From: a virus
DNA: 21,203 nt
IMG/VR virus record: IMGVR_UViG_3300030328_001506
Location: 1 to 21,203 of that record
Reading direction: 5' to 3' (one strand)
Position numbers and translations under genes: made by a program. The notes beneath the pieces were generated by a model that was not told where the DNA came from, ran no database searches, and saw only the letters and a program-made list of their open reading frames with translations. How positions within the stretch are numbered: the first letter of the stretch is position 1; every line of letters starts with the position of its first letter. Positions 6,404-10,953 of this stretch are shown here, one piece after another.

Positions 6404-6778
6404 TTACCCCCACCTAATTTTAGCACCAAGTTTCCCTGCTTTTTGTTTTTTAACTCTGTTTATAGCTTGTTCTTTTCTTTCCTGTTCTGCTTGAACACAT
6501 ATAAAATAAGTTTTTCCGTTTCGCTCTTTCTTGACTAAAAATTCTTTTTCTACTAACTTTGCAAATATTCTGCGAATTTTATCAATAGTACAATTACACA
6601 TTCTACTTAATACTTCTTCGTCATACTCTATTTCAAAACTCACCCAACAACGACAATATAACAAGATATATGCACCCTGTTCTTCTAAACTTAATTTCAC
6701 TCTGTCATTACTCGCTAACCAATCGTTAGCATAAAACCTAAAAATAGGTGATTGTTCTTCCCTAGTTGTTCTTCTCAT
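6404..6778 (-). CDS. DUF1376 / YdaU-like replication protein
   Basis: A 124-aa protein with the DUF1376 signature: FRFYANDWLASNDRVKLSLE (residues 13-32), then EEQGAYILLYCRCW and LSRMCNCTIDKIRRIFAKLV, a winged-helix layout. The C-terminus is basic (NRVKKQKAGKLGAKIRWG). The family occurs in phage replication modules and is thought to act in origin recognition or helicase loading. AAGG lies 9 nt before the ATG. It sits immediately downstream of the hexamer repeats and hairpins at 6810-6900 and upstream of the primase, which suits an origin-binding protein. It is short; longer relatives carry extra C-terminal sequence. Confidence 0.8.
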   Translation of the reverse strand: MRRTTREEQSPIFRFYANDWLASNDRVKLSLEEQGAYILLYCRCWVSFEIEYDEEVLSRMCNCTIDKIRRIFAKLVEKEFLVKKERNGKTYFICVQAEQERKEQAINRVKKQKAGKLGAKIRWG

Positions 6779-6809
6779 TTACATTATCCTTGTTGTTCTA
6801 TCTTGGTAG

Positions 6810-6900
6810 TATAGGTGTAAGTATAGGTATTGGTATTGGTATAGGTATAGGCATTGTTTTGCCATTAGCAAAACGATAGCACAACTATGGCATTGCCATA
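6810..6900. repeat. Candidate replication origin: tandem hexamers plus two hairpins
   Basis: From 6810 to 6851 there are seven consecutive hexamers: TATAGG, TGTAAG, TATAGG, TATTGG, TATTGG, TATAGG, TATAGG. They are followed by a 7-bp stem GTTTTGC/GCAAAAC with loop CATTA (6856-6874) and by TATGGC-ATT-GCCATA (6886-6900). The whole lies in the 139-bp gap upstream of the DUF1376 replication gene. Short iterons beside the gene for their initiator are the usual phage origin design. A Pro-Ile repeat ORF (6798-6854, leftward) results from the hexamers and I do not regard it as a gene. Confidence 0.45.
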
Positions 6901-6917
6901 ACATATTTTTACACCAT

Positions 6918-7064
6918 TTAATCATCTTTTGGCTCTGTATCACAAGGTAAAGCGTCTATGTGTTCATCTGTTTTTACTTTATCTAACCAGATAGTGCGAT
7001 CATATCCGCCATAATTAAAATTTCTTTTTAACTTAATAACTTTAGATTTTTTTTGGTTGCTCAT
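6918..7064 (-). CDS. Hypothetical protein, 48 aa
   Basis: A small ORF that starts MSNQKKSKVIKLKRNF and ends with an acidic tail (LPCDTEPKDD). Basic N-terminus, no membrane segment, no family recognised. It overlaps the zinc-ribbon gene by 23 nt and is the last gene before the candidate origin. The only support is its position in a fully packed operon. Confidence 0.5.
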   Translation of the reverse strand: MSNQKKSKVIKLKRNFNYGGYDRTIWLDKVKTDEHIDALPCDTEPKDD

Positions 7065-7209
7065 TTATTATTTCTCCCATTACTATTTCCCAACATTCTC
7101 CACAAACTTGATTATGACGAAAACCTATTGCATACATATTTTTATAATTAAAAATCCCGCCACAATGATCGCATTTTAAACTTGCTTTTTTATTGGTTAT
7201 TTTATTCAT
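7042..7209 (-). CDS. Small zinc-ribbon protein, 55 aa
   Basis: The protein has two CxxC pairs, C13-x2-C16 (KCDHCGG) and C36-x2-C39 (VCGECWE), about 20 residues apart: a four-cysteine zinc ribbon or knuckle. Between them lies an aromatic stretch (IFNYKNMYAIGFRHNQ). The C-terminus is NEQPKKI. GAAG lies upstream of the ATG. Phages use such small zinc proteins for host takeover or nucleic acid contact; the target here is unknown. Confidence 0.65.
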   Translation of the reverse strand: MNKITNKKASLKCDHCGGIFNYKNMYAIGFRHNQVCGECWEIVMGEIINEQPKKI

Positions 7210-7214
7210 AATCT

Positions 7215-7466
7215 TCACATTTTCTCACAAATTGTTTTCTGCATTTCGTATTCTTTTTGAAATTCGTTTCTACTGTTTCCTAAATCTAATTGTATTAATG
7301 CCAGATTGTGTAAATTATCTTCGTTTTCTTCTATTCCTAATTCTTCTAACTGCTTAATAAGTTTTTCTAAATTTTTTAATACATCAAGATAACGAATTGC
7401 CACCAATTCCATTTTTAATCTTCGCATATTTGCTAAATGAATATTTACATCTTCTTTACTCATCAT
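7215..7466 (-). CDS. Hypothetical helical protein, 83 aa
   Basis: No family recognised. The sequence looks almost fully helical with heptad-like Leu/Ile spacing (MRRLKMELVAIRYLDVLKNL and LEKLIKQLEELGIEE), so a coiled coil is likely. It begins with two ATGs; the upstream ORF's TGA stop overlaps them (ATGATGA context), so it is coupled to the 50-aa gene. It ends 5 nt before the zinc-ribbon gene. Confidence 0.6.
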   Translation of the reverse strand: MMSKEDVNIHLANMRRLKMELVAIRYLDVLKNLEKLIKQLEELGIEENEDNLHNLALIQLDLGNSRNEFQKEYEMQKTICEKM

Positions 7467-7615
7467 AAATCAACCTTATTTAATCTCTCATCTACCTCTA
7501 TTCTAGTTTCTTCTGGCAAATCCTCAAAATAATCCATAAGAATATTATACGCTTTTTTATATCGCCTATTCTCGTTTTCAAGTTGTTTAATTCTTAATTT
7601 ATCATCTATTATCAT
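7463..7615 (-). CDS. Hypothetical protein, 50 aa, first gene of its operon
   Basis: A small charged helical ORF starting MIIDDKLRIKQLENENRRYK and ending RLNKVDL. It overlaps the next gene by 4 nt. A consensus promoter -10 box ends 8 nt before its ATG and no Shine-Dalgarno is present, which makes it a candidate leaderless gene. Function unknown. Confidence 0.6.
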   Translation of the reverse strand: MIIDDKLRIKQLENENRRYKKAYNILMDYFEDLPEETRIEVDERLNKVDL

Positions 7616-7623
7616 ATTTACCA

Positions 7624-7652
7624 ATGTTAAGTATTTAAAAATGTATTGTCAA
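7624..7652 (-). promoter_or_regulatory. Leftward sigma70-type promoter for the replication operon
   Basis: Read leftward: perfect TTGACA (7647-7652), 17 bp, TAACAT (7624-7629). A half-site GTTAAGT (7626-7632) of the operator-like motif overlaps the -10. It follows directly after the terminator at 7671-7709, so it should start the unit 7615 to about 3148. Confidence 0.6.
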
Positions 7653-7670
7653 ACTTTTTTTTATTTTGTC

Positions 7671-7709
7671 AAAAAAAAATCCCCTAAAGTCGCTAAACAA
7701 TAGGGGATT
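7671..7709 (-). terminator. Rho-independent terminator, leftward
   Basis: A perfect 9-bp stem, AATCCCCTA (7678-7686) with TAGGGGATT (7701-7709), has a 14-nt loop. Read leftward it runs into a U-tract (the A run at 7671-7679). It ends the 8428-7742 gene group and separates it from the replication operon. Confidence 0.8.
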
Positions 7710-7741
7710 CACTAGGAAAGAAATAATAATTAAAATTATCA

Positions 7742-7981
7742 TTATTCAGTTAGTTTTGCAAGGTTTATAACTTTTTTTTCATTTTCTTCTACATCAATAA
7801 TGTCATAAGAAAAATCTGGTTGAACATCAAAAATATATTGTTTTTTATGTCTGAAAATTTTAATAGGTTTTCTTACTTCTTTTTCAATATCATCAATAAT
7901 TTCAAATATAATGTCATCACCAGAATAATCCCACGCTAATCTATCCCTTAATTGGTCAATTAATTTTATTATTTTAATCAT
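7742..7981 (-). CDS. Hypothetical protein, 79 aa
   Basis: No family recognised. Starts MIKIIKLIDQLRDRLAWDYS, with an acidic middle (DDIIFEIIDDIEKEV) and a probable beta-rich C-terminal part (KQYIFDVQPDFSYDIIDVEE). I choose the ATG at 7981 because AAGGA lies 10 nt upstream and the overlap with the previous gene is then only 8 nt; an ATG at 8011 is also in frame. The terminator lies 32 nt after its stop. Confidence 0.6.
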   Translation of the reverse strand: MIKIIKLIDQLRDRLAWDYSGDDIIFEIIDDIEKEVRKPIKIFRHKKQYIFDVQPDFSYDIIDVEENEKKVINLAKLTE

Positions 7982-8210
7982 TTGACTTGTCCTTGTTTTG
8001 TTGAAATTCAAATTTATGATATAACTTCCAAAAAATTTCAGTTAATTTGTGCATATCAGATAATCTTAAATCTTGACTTTCTACTATTTCACAATTTATG
8101 TCATTTATAACATTAACCGCCTTTTCAATCGTTTCAATTTGTTCTGGCGTTAATTCTTTAGGCAATTTCTTTTTATTTATTTTATGTGTTCTGTAAAACA
8201 TTTCATACAT
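7974..8210 (-). CDS. Hypothetical protein, 78 aa
   Basis: No family recognised. The N-terminus is basic (MYEMFYRTHKINKKKLPKEL), then a helical region (TPEQIETIEKAVNVINDINC) and a Phe/Lys-rich end. It starts on the stop of the upstream gene (TAATG) and is therefore coupled to it. Confidence 0.55.
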   Translation of the reverse strand: MYEMFYRTHKINKKKLPKELTPEQIETIEKAVNVINDINCEIVESQDLRLSDMHKLTEIFWKLYHKFEFQQNKDKSND

Positions 8211-8428
8211 TATTTCTCCAATCTTTCATTAATAATATGATTTAAATCATCTCTTAGATCAATTAATTGTCCTAAACTCCAAATATCTCTAATTAAATAT
8301 TTGGTTCGCATTGTATTTTTTTCATATGGCTTAACTTCCACCAATGAATTATAATTAAATTGTTTGTGTTGTTTTTCGTTATGTTGAAAACCACTCCCAA
8401 TTTCTTCTTTAGTTTTATAATGTTTCAT
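8210..8428 (-). CDS. Hypothetical protein, 72 aa
   Basis: No family recognised. It is basic in the first half (MKHYKTKEEIGSGFQHNEKQ) and helical at the end (LGQLIDLRDDLNHIINERLE). A weak GAGAAA precedes the ATG. It heads a three-gene leftward group that ends at the terminator near 7671. Confidence 0.55.
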   Translation of the reverse strand: MKHYKTKEEIGSGFQHNEKQHKQFNYNSLVEVKPYEKNTMRTKYLIRDIWSLGQLIDLRDDLNHIINERLEK

Positions 8429-8472
8429 TATTTCTCTGTTTTTAGTTAGGGTTAATATTCATTAAACTATTT

Positions 8473-8502
8473 AAATCGCTCTGTATGGCTCTTAAAATCG
8501 CT
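8473..8502. repeat. Two AAATCGCT repeats upstream of the 72-aa gene
   Basis: AAATCGCT occurs at 8473-8480 and 8495-8502, 22 bp apart (about two helical turns), in the 116-bp gap between 8428 and 8545. The gap should hold the promoter of the 8428-7742 group, but I see no convincing -35/-10 pair. The repeats may bind a regulator. Confidence 0.25.
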
Positions 8503-8515
8503 TAATTATCACTAG

Positions 8516-8537
8516 ACAAGGCGAAATCACGCCTTGT
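8516..8537 (-). other. Conserved RNA hairpin after the 140-aa gene
   Basis: An 8-bp perfect stem, ACAAGGCG with CGCCTTGT, has a 6-nt loop and sits exactly 7 nt after the stop codon at 8545. It resembles the hairpin at 9192-9213, with two compensatory base-pair changes. No U-tract follows when read leftward, so it is more likely an mRNA stabiliser or processing site than a terminator. Confidence 0.55.
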
Positions 8538-8544
8538 TTCTGGT

Positions 8545-8967
8545 TTAACCTTCATCAATAGTGATATATTGAGCATTGTTTCGCTCAATTTCTTCTTCTT
8601 CTTGTTTTAATATATCTTTCTCTATTTCTATTATTATATTAGCCATAAAATCCCAATAACCTTGTTCAACTTTAGTTCTTAAACTTTCGCTAGGGTTAGG
8701 ATTTATTGAACCCATTTTTATTGCTAGATTTACAATATCATCATAATAATATGGTAAATCTAAAGCCAAACCACTTAACCATTCTGATATAGCTTTTTGT
8801 TTTCCAACTTTAGGAATCAAAAAACCATATTCAGAGTAAAACCTTTTAAAAAGATAGTCCACCTTATCAAAATATTTAGCTATTGGTTCGCCATTTATAT
8901 CAGTTTCAATAGTTGATAATATAAACCTTTTATAATTGTCTTTATATTTTTCAGTTGATAATTTCAT
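8545..8967 (-). CDS. Hypothetical phage protein, 140 aa
   Basis: No family recognised by name. The core AISEWLSGLALDLPYYYDDI followed by NLAIKMGSINPNPSESLRTK looks like a compact helical domain. The C-terminus has a Glu run (KQEEEEIERNN) and ends YITIDEG. I choose the ATG at 8967: it overlaps the upstream stop as ATGA and has GGAGA 8 nt before it; an ATG at 8982 also exists. A conserved hairpin follows 7 nt after the stop. Confidence 0.6.
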   Translation of the reverse strand: MKLSTEKYKDNYKRFILSTIETDINGEPIAKYFDKVDYLFKRFYSEYGFLIPKVGKQKAISEWLSGLALDLPYYYDDIVNLAIKMGSINPNPSESLRTKVEQGYWDFMANIIIEIEKDILKQEEEEIERNNAQYITIDEG

Positions 8968-9158
8968 TTCCAAATTCTCCATATTGTTGATATTGTTTTA
9001 TATAAAAAAGTAGTACAAGCGATTAAATAGATTATGAATGTTAATACTAGTGCTCTATCAGATAGATAATGGCTAAAATATTCCATTAAAAAAAATAGAC
9101 CAAAAGAGATCACTCCGCTTGATCCTATTATTATAGAGTTGTTAAAAAGTTTTTGCAT
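8964..9158 (-). CDS. Small two-TM membrane protein, 64 aa
   Basis: Two hydrophobic segments, about residues 7-25 (NSIIIGSSGVISFGLFFLM) and 35-55 (RALVLTFIIYLIACTTFLYK), are separated by a short loop, with a basic tail (IWRIWK). No family recognised. Its leader, TAACTAGGAGA then AATATGCAAAAA, is almost identical to that of the 96-aa gene upstream. It may be an early membrane modifier such as a superinfection-exclusion peptide, but this is only a guess from topology and position. Confidence 0.6.
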   Translation of the reverse strand: MQKLFNNSIIIGSSGVISFGLFFLMEYFSHYLSDRALVLTFIIYLIACTTFLYKTISTIWRIWK

Positions 9159-9191
9159 ATTTTCTCCTAGTTAAAATTTATATTGCAAATG

Positions 9192-9213
9192 ACAAGGGAA
9201 ATTAATCCCTTGT
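9192..9213 (-). other. Conserved RNA hairpin after the 96-aa gene
   Basis: An 8-bp perfect stem, ACAAGGGA with TCCCTTGT, has loop AATTAA and sits exactly 7 nt after the stop codon at 9221. It is the partner of the hairpin at 8516-8537; both are preceded by CAGAA when read leftward. No U-tract follows. Confidence 0.55.
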
Positions 9214-9220
9214 TTCTGTA

Positions 9221-9511
9221 TTAAACTTCTTCGGATTTGCTTTTTAATCTAATAAATTCTGGTTTATCAAAATAAGTATGTTCAACAAATTCATCATTAA
9301 AACTTACTTCATAACCTTTATTTTTTAATAGGTTTAATAATTTTGTTGCATCACAATCTTCTTCCAAATAAAGACAAGCATTTTCATTGTTATAATATGA
9401 AAAATTAGAAAATTGATTTTCATCTATTTCTAAACCTTTTAAATCATATTTGGAAATTTTTATATATCCGTGAGATTCATTGTCAAAATGTGTTAACAAT
9501 ATTTTTTGCAT
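9221..9511 (-). CDS. Hypothetical protein, 96 aa, first leftward early gene
   Basis: No family recognised. Mixed alpha/beta look: MQKILLTHFDNESHGYIKIS, then an aromatic-rich middle (NFSYYNNENACLYLEED), a helix (ATKLLNLLKNKGYEV) and an acidic end. It starts with a strong TAGGAGA ribosome site. It is the first leftward gene of the window's central divergent region, so it is probably expressed early and strongly. Confidence 0.6.
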   Translation of the reverse strand: MQKILLTHFDNESHGYIKISKYDLKGLEIDENQFSNFSYYNNENACLYLEEDCDATKLLNLLKNKGYEVSFNDEFVEHTYFDKPEFIRLKSKSEEV

Positions 9512-9547
9512 ATTCTCTCCTAGTTAAATTAATATTATGCTAATAAC

Positions 9548-9575
9548 ATATTATAGTTTACTTTAGTTAAGTCAA
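9548..9575 (-). promoter_or_regulatory. Candidate leftward early promoter
   Basis: Read leftward: TTGACT (9570-9575), the same -35 as at 2696, then TAATAT (9548-9553) after 16 bp or TATAAT (9550-9555) after 14 bp. The operator-like motif at 9560-9572 covers the spacer and part of the -35. Confidence 0.45.
9560..9572. promoter_or_regulatory. Operator-like motif, site D
   Basis: ACTTTAGTTAAGT, an imperfect palindrome in the 98-bp divergent gap between leftward early genes and the small terminase. Together with flanking TTT it shares 15 of 16 bases with site B (2661-2676). It overlaps the leftward promoter and lies 37 bp upstream of the terminase ATG. Confidence 0.5.
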
Positions 9576-9609
9576 TATCTTTTTTATTATTAAGGTGTTA
9601 ATATAAGAA

Positions 9610-10023
9610 ATGGCTAATAAAACTCAAGAAAAGCAACGACCTTGCAAAGATGCGTTTATTAAGTTTTTTTCAGAATCTGGGAACGCAAAAACCAGCGCAA
9701 TAAGAAGTGGTTATTCAGAAAAGACTGCGGAACAACAAGGTGCGTATTTGAAGAAAAGATATGCAGGAGAAATATTTGAGAAACAGCAATCAATGTTGAG
9801 TAGTCTAACTCCAAAAGCGATACAAGTGCTTTCAGAGGTTTTGTCTGATCCAAAATGTAATGCGTCAACAAAAATCAATGCGGTGAATAGTCTTCTTGAT
9901 AGAACAGGTCATCAAACTGTCCAATTACACAAAGATGTAACTAATGAGAAGTCAACAGAGGAACTACAAGTAGAACTGCAACACCTACTAGGATTAATAC
10001 AAGAACCAGACAAACTAAACTAA
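9610..10023 (+). CDS. terS: Terminase small subunit
   Basis: A 137-aa DNA-recognition subunit of the packaging motor. The N-terminal helix-turn-helix-like region includes FFSESGNAKTSAIRSGYSEK and TAEQQGAYLKKRY, the typical terminase small-subunit pattern (N-x-x-x-A-x-x-x-G-Y-S). The central and C-terminal helices (SSLTPKAIQVLSEVLSDPKC, TKINAVNSLLDRTGHQ) should oligomerise and contact the large subunit. The ribosome site is weak: AAGG lies 14 nt upstream of the ATG. TAATAT 5 nt before the ATG could be a -10 of a very short-leader mRNA, but its -35 is poor. It opens the rightward late block; the GC-rich segment that follows is a candidate DNA target. Confidence 0.82.
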   Translation: MANKTQEKQRPCKDAFIKFFSESGNAKTSAIRSGYSEKTAEQQGAYLKKRYAGEIFEKQQSMLSSLTPKAIQVLSEVLSDPKCNASTKINAVNSLLDRTGHQTVQLHKDVTNEKSTEELQVELQHLLGLIQEPDKLN

Positions 10024-10134
10024 TATGATTACCTATATAATAGTATCAATAGCATTACACATTATCTTTTAATCTTGCCATTGGTGATGCTTTCACGCAC
10101 ACACACCCACGCATAAATTAAAAATGGTTCACGG

Positions 10135-10244
10135 ATCGCCATTAGATCGCCTGAAAGCCACGCAAATCGCCCATTTCAGAGGAGCCGACCCCCCAAACGC
10201 AACTCCGTTGCCTAGTAAGATGGATTCCATCCCACAGCGGTGGG
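10135..10244. other. GC-rich segment with repeats and hairpins, candidate packaging site
   Basis: 62 of these 110 bases are G or C, against a clearly AT-rich surround. It holds three ATCGCC repeats (10135, 10146, 10166) and three close hairpins: GCAAC-TCC-GTTGC (10199-10211), GATGG-ATT-CCATC (10219-10231) and CCCAC-AGCG-GTGGG (10231-10244). It follows the small terminase gene, where cos or pac sites often lie. The 100 bases before it (10024-10123) hold no feature I can support. Confidence 0.4.
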
Positions 10245-10251
10245 TATTTTT
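10231..10251 (+). terminator. Rho-independent terminator after the small terminase
   Basis: Stem CCCAC/GTGGG (5 bp, GC-rich) with loop AGCG, followed by TATTTTT. It lies about 210 bp after the small terminase gene and directly before a new operator and promoter, so it would insulate the late operon. Confidence 0.6.
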
Positions 10252-10254
10252 AGG

Positions 10255-10270
10255 TATTAACTAAAGTTAA
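10255..10270. promoter_or_regulatory. Operator-like motif, site E
   Basis: TTAACT-AA-AGTTAA (10257-10270) is a perfect 6+2+6 inverted repeat. On the minus strand, positions 10267-10255 read ACTTTAGTTAATA, which matches site D in 11 of 13 positions. It lies just upstream of the candidate -35 at 10275. Confidence 0.45.
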
Positions 10271-10274
10271 TGGG

Positions 10275-10303
10275 TTGTACATAGGTTAAGGTTGTGGTAT
10301 ATA
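10275..10303 (+). promoter_or_regulatory. Candidate promoter of the resolvase-terminase-head operon
   Basis: Weak -35 TTGTAC (10275-10280), 17 bp, -10 TATATA (10298-10303). Only GGGGT separates the -10 from the ATG at 10309, so the transcript may be leaderless. The weak -35 with a palindrome upstream suggests activation. Confidence 0.45.
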
Positions 10304-10308
10304 GGGGT

Positions 10309-10644
10309 ATGAGTGATAAAGCGTGGAAACAAAGGGAAAGACAGGTTGCAGAATTTTTTGGGGGAAAAAGAACACCTTTGAGTGGTGGAAATAGTGGTAT
10401 TACAAGAGCGGATGTGATACACGACAAATTATTTATAGAATGTAAGTTACGCAAAAAACACACGGCAATTACCCTTTGGGATGACACAAATGAAATGGCA
10501 AAGAAGGAGGGTAAGACTCCTGTCATTGCATTATGTGAAAAGGGCAGGGCAGGGTTTTGGGTAATGGTGCATAGTGATGATCTTGATAAAGTGCAAGAAA
10601 AGAAAACAGATTACTACTGGCAATTAACGCCAACTTGGAAATGA
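10309..10644 (+). CDS. Hjc-like PD-(D/E)XK nuclease (putative Holliday junction resolvase)
   Basis: A 111-aa endonuclease. Motifs: Glu10 in KQRERQVAEFFGGKR, SGGNSG (25-30), Asp35 in TRADVI, Glu44-x-Lys46 in LFIECKLRKK, and a helix with DTNEMAKKEGKTPVIALCEK. This order (E, SG, D, ExK) is that of Hjc-type resolvases and related phage nucleases. It may resolve branched DNA before packaging, which fits its place just before the large terminase. The ATG at 10309 follows TATATA by 5 nt; GTG at 10294 in the same frame has AGG 8 nt upstream and would add five residues. The stop overlaps the next gene as ATGA. Confidence 0.75.
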   Translation: MSDKAWKQRERQVAEFFGGKRTPLSGGNSGITRADVIHDKLFIECKLRKKHTAITLWDDTNEMAKKEGKTPVIALCEKGRAGFWVMVHSDDLDKVQEKKTDYYWQLTPTWK

Positions 10645-10853
10645 TAGAATGGATAGCAAGTTTAACAGCAATAATATCGGTATGGCTATATGGTAATGGG
10701 TGGAAATACTCTGGATATTTTGGCTTGGTTAGTCAATTTTTTTGGTGGTGGTTTTCATTTATATATGACTTAACATCTATGTATGTATTATGTGGATTTA
10801 TGACAGCTACCCATATTAGAAATATAATGAGGATGAAAAATGCAAATAAATAA
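10641..10853 (+). CDS. Small two-TM membrane protein, PnuC-like pattern
   Basis: A 70-aa protein with hydrophobic segments at about residues 3-18 (IEWIASLTAIISVWLY) and 25-56 (a Trp-rich run GLVSQFFWWWFSFIYDLTSM, then YVLCGFMTATH), and a basic tail. The spacing of W-L-Y-G-N-x-W...G..SQ..WW recalls the membrane repeat of PnuC-type vitamin transporters, but it is far shorter; the likeness is a guess. I use the ATG at 10641 (ATGA overlap with the resolvase) rather than the TTG 6 nt upstream. Confidence 0.6.
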   Translation: MIEWIASLTAIISVWLYGNGWKYSGYFGLVSQFFWWWFSFIYDLTSMYVLCGFMTATHIRNIMRMKNANK

Positions 10854-10953
10854 ATGGATAATTGGATTAATAACAATAGAAATAATTTTACATTTATGTG
10901 AAATAGCTTTTGATGTAATGCAACATATGCATTTTTATGGTCTTAATTTTTAA
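10840..10953 (+). CDS. 37-aa single-TM peptide before the large terminase
   Basis: Starts MQINKWIIGLITIEIILHLC and ends MHFYGLNF: one probable membrane helix followed by a Met/His-rich end. It overlaps the upstream gene by 14 nt and starts the terminase by TAATG (1-nt overlap), filling the gap exactly. AGG lies 8-10 nt upstream (ATGAGGATGAAAAATG). Function unknown. Confidence 0.5.
   Translation: MQINKWIIGLITIEIILHLCEIAFDVMQHMHFYGLNF

Larger units (their letters stand above)
10124..10264 (+). other. 46-aa open frame in the GC-rich segment, coding status doubtful
   Basis: An ATG-initiated frame (MVHGSPLDRLKATQIAHFRG at the start, PQRWVFLGIN at the end). Its codons (GCC, CGC, CTG, CCC) are unlike the AT-rich usage around it. 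There is no ribosome site, and the frame reads through the terminator-like hairpin at 10231-10251. I think the DNA is mainly a site rather than a gene, but an acquired peptide cannot be excluded. Confidence 0.2.

Noticed and set aside
6798-6854. Leftward 18-aa frame encoding a Pro-Ile repeat (MPIPIPIPIPILTPILPR).
   Set aside because: It is the direct translation of the hexamer array, has no ribosome site, and is better explained as a by-product of origin-like repeats.
10135-10251. A tRNA in the GC-rich hairpin cluster.
   Set aside because: No acceptor stem pairing, anticodon arm or TTCRA T-loop can be assembled from the three hairpins.
10635-10640. TTG start for the 2-TM protein, adding two residues.
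   Set aside because: The ATG at 10641 overlaps the resolvase stop as ATGA, the coupling pattern used throughout this genome.
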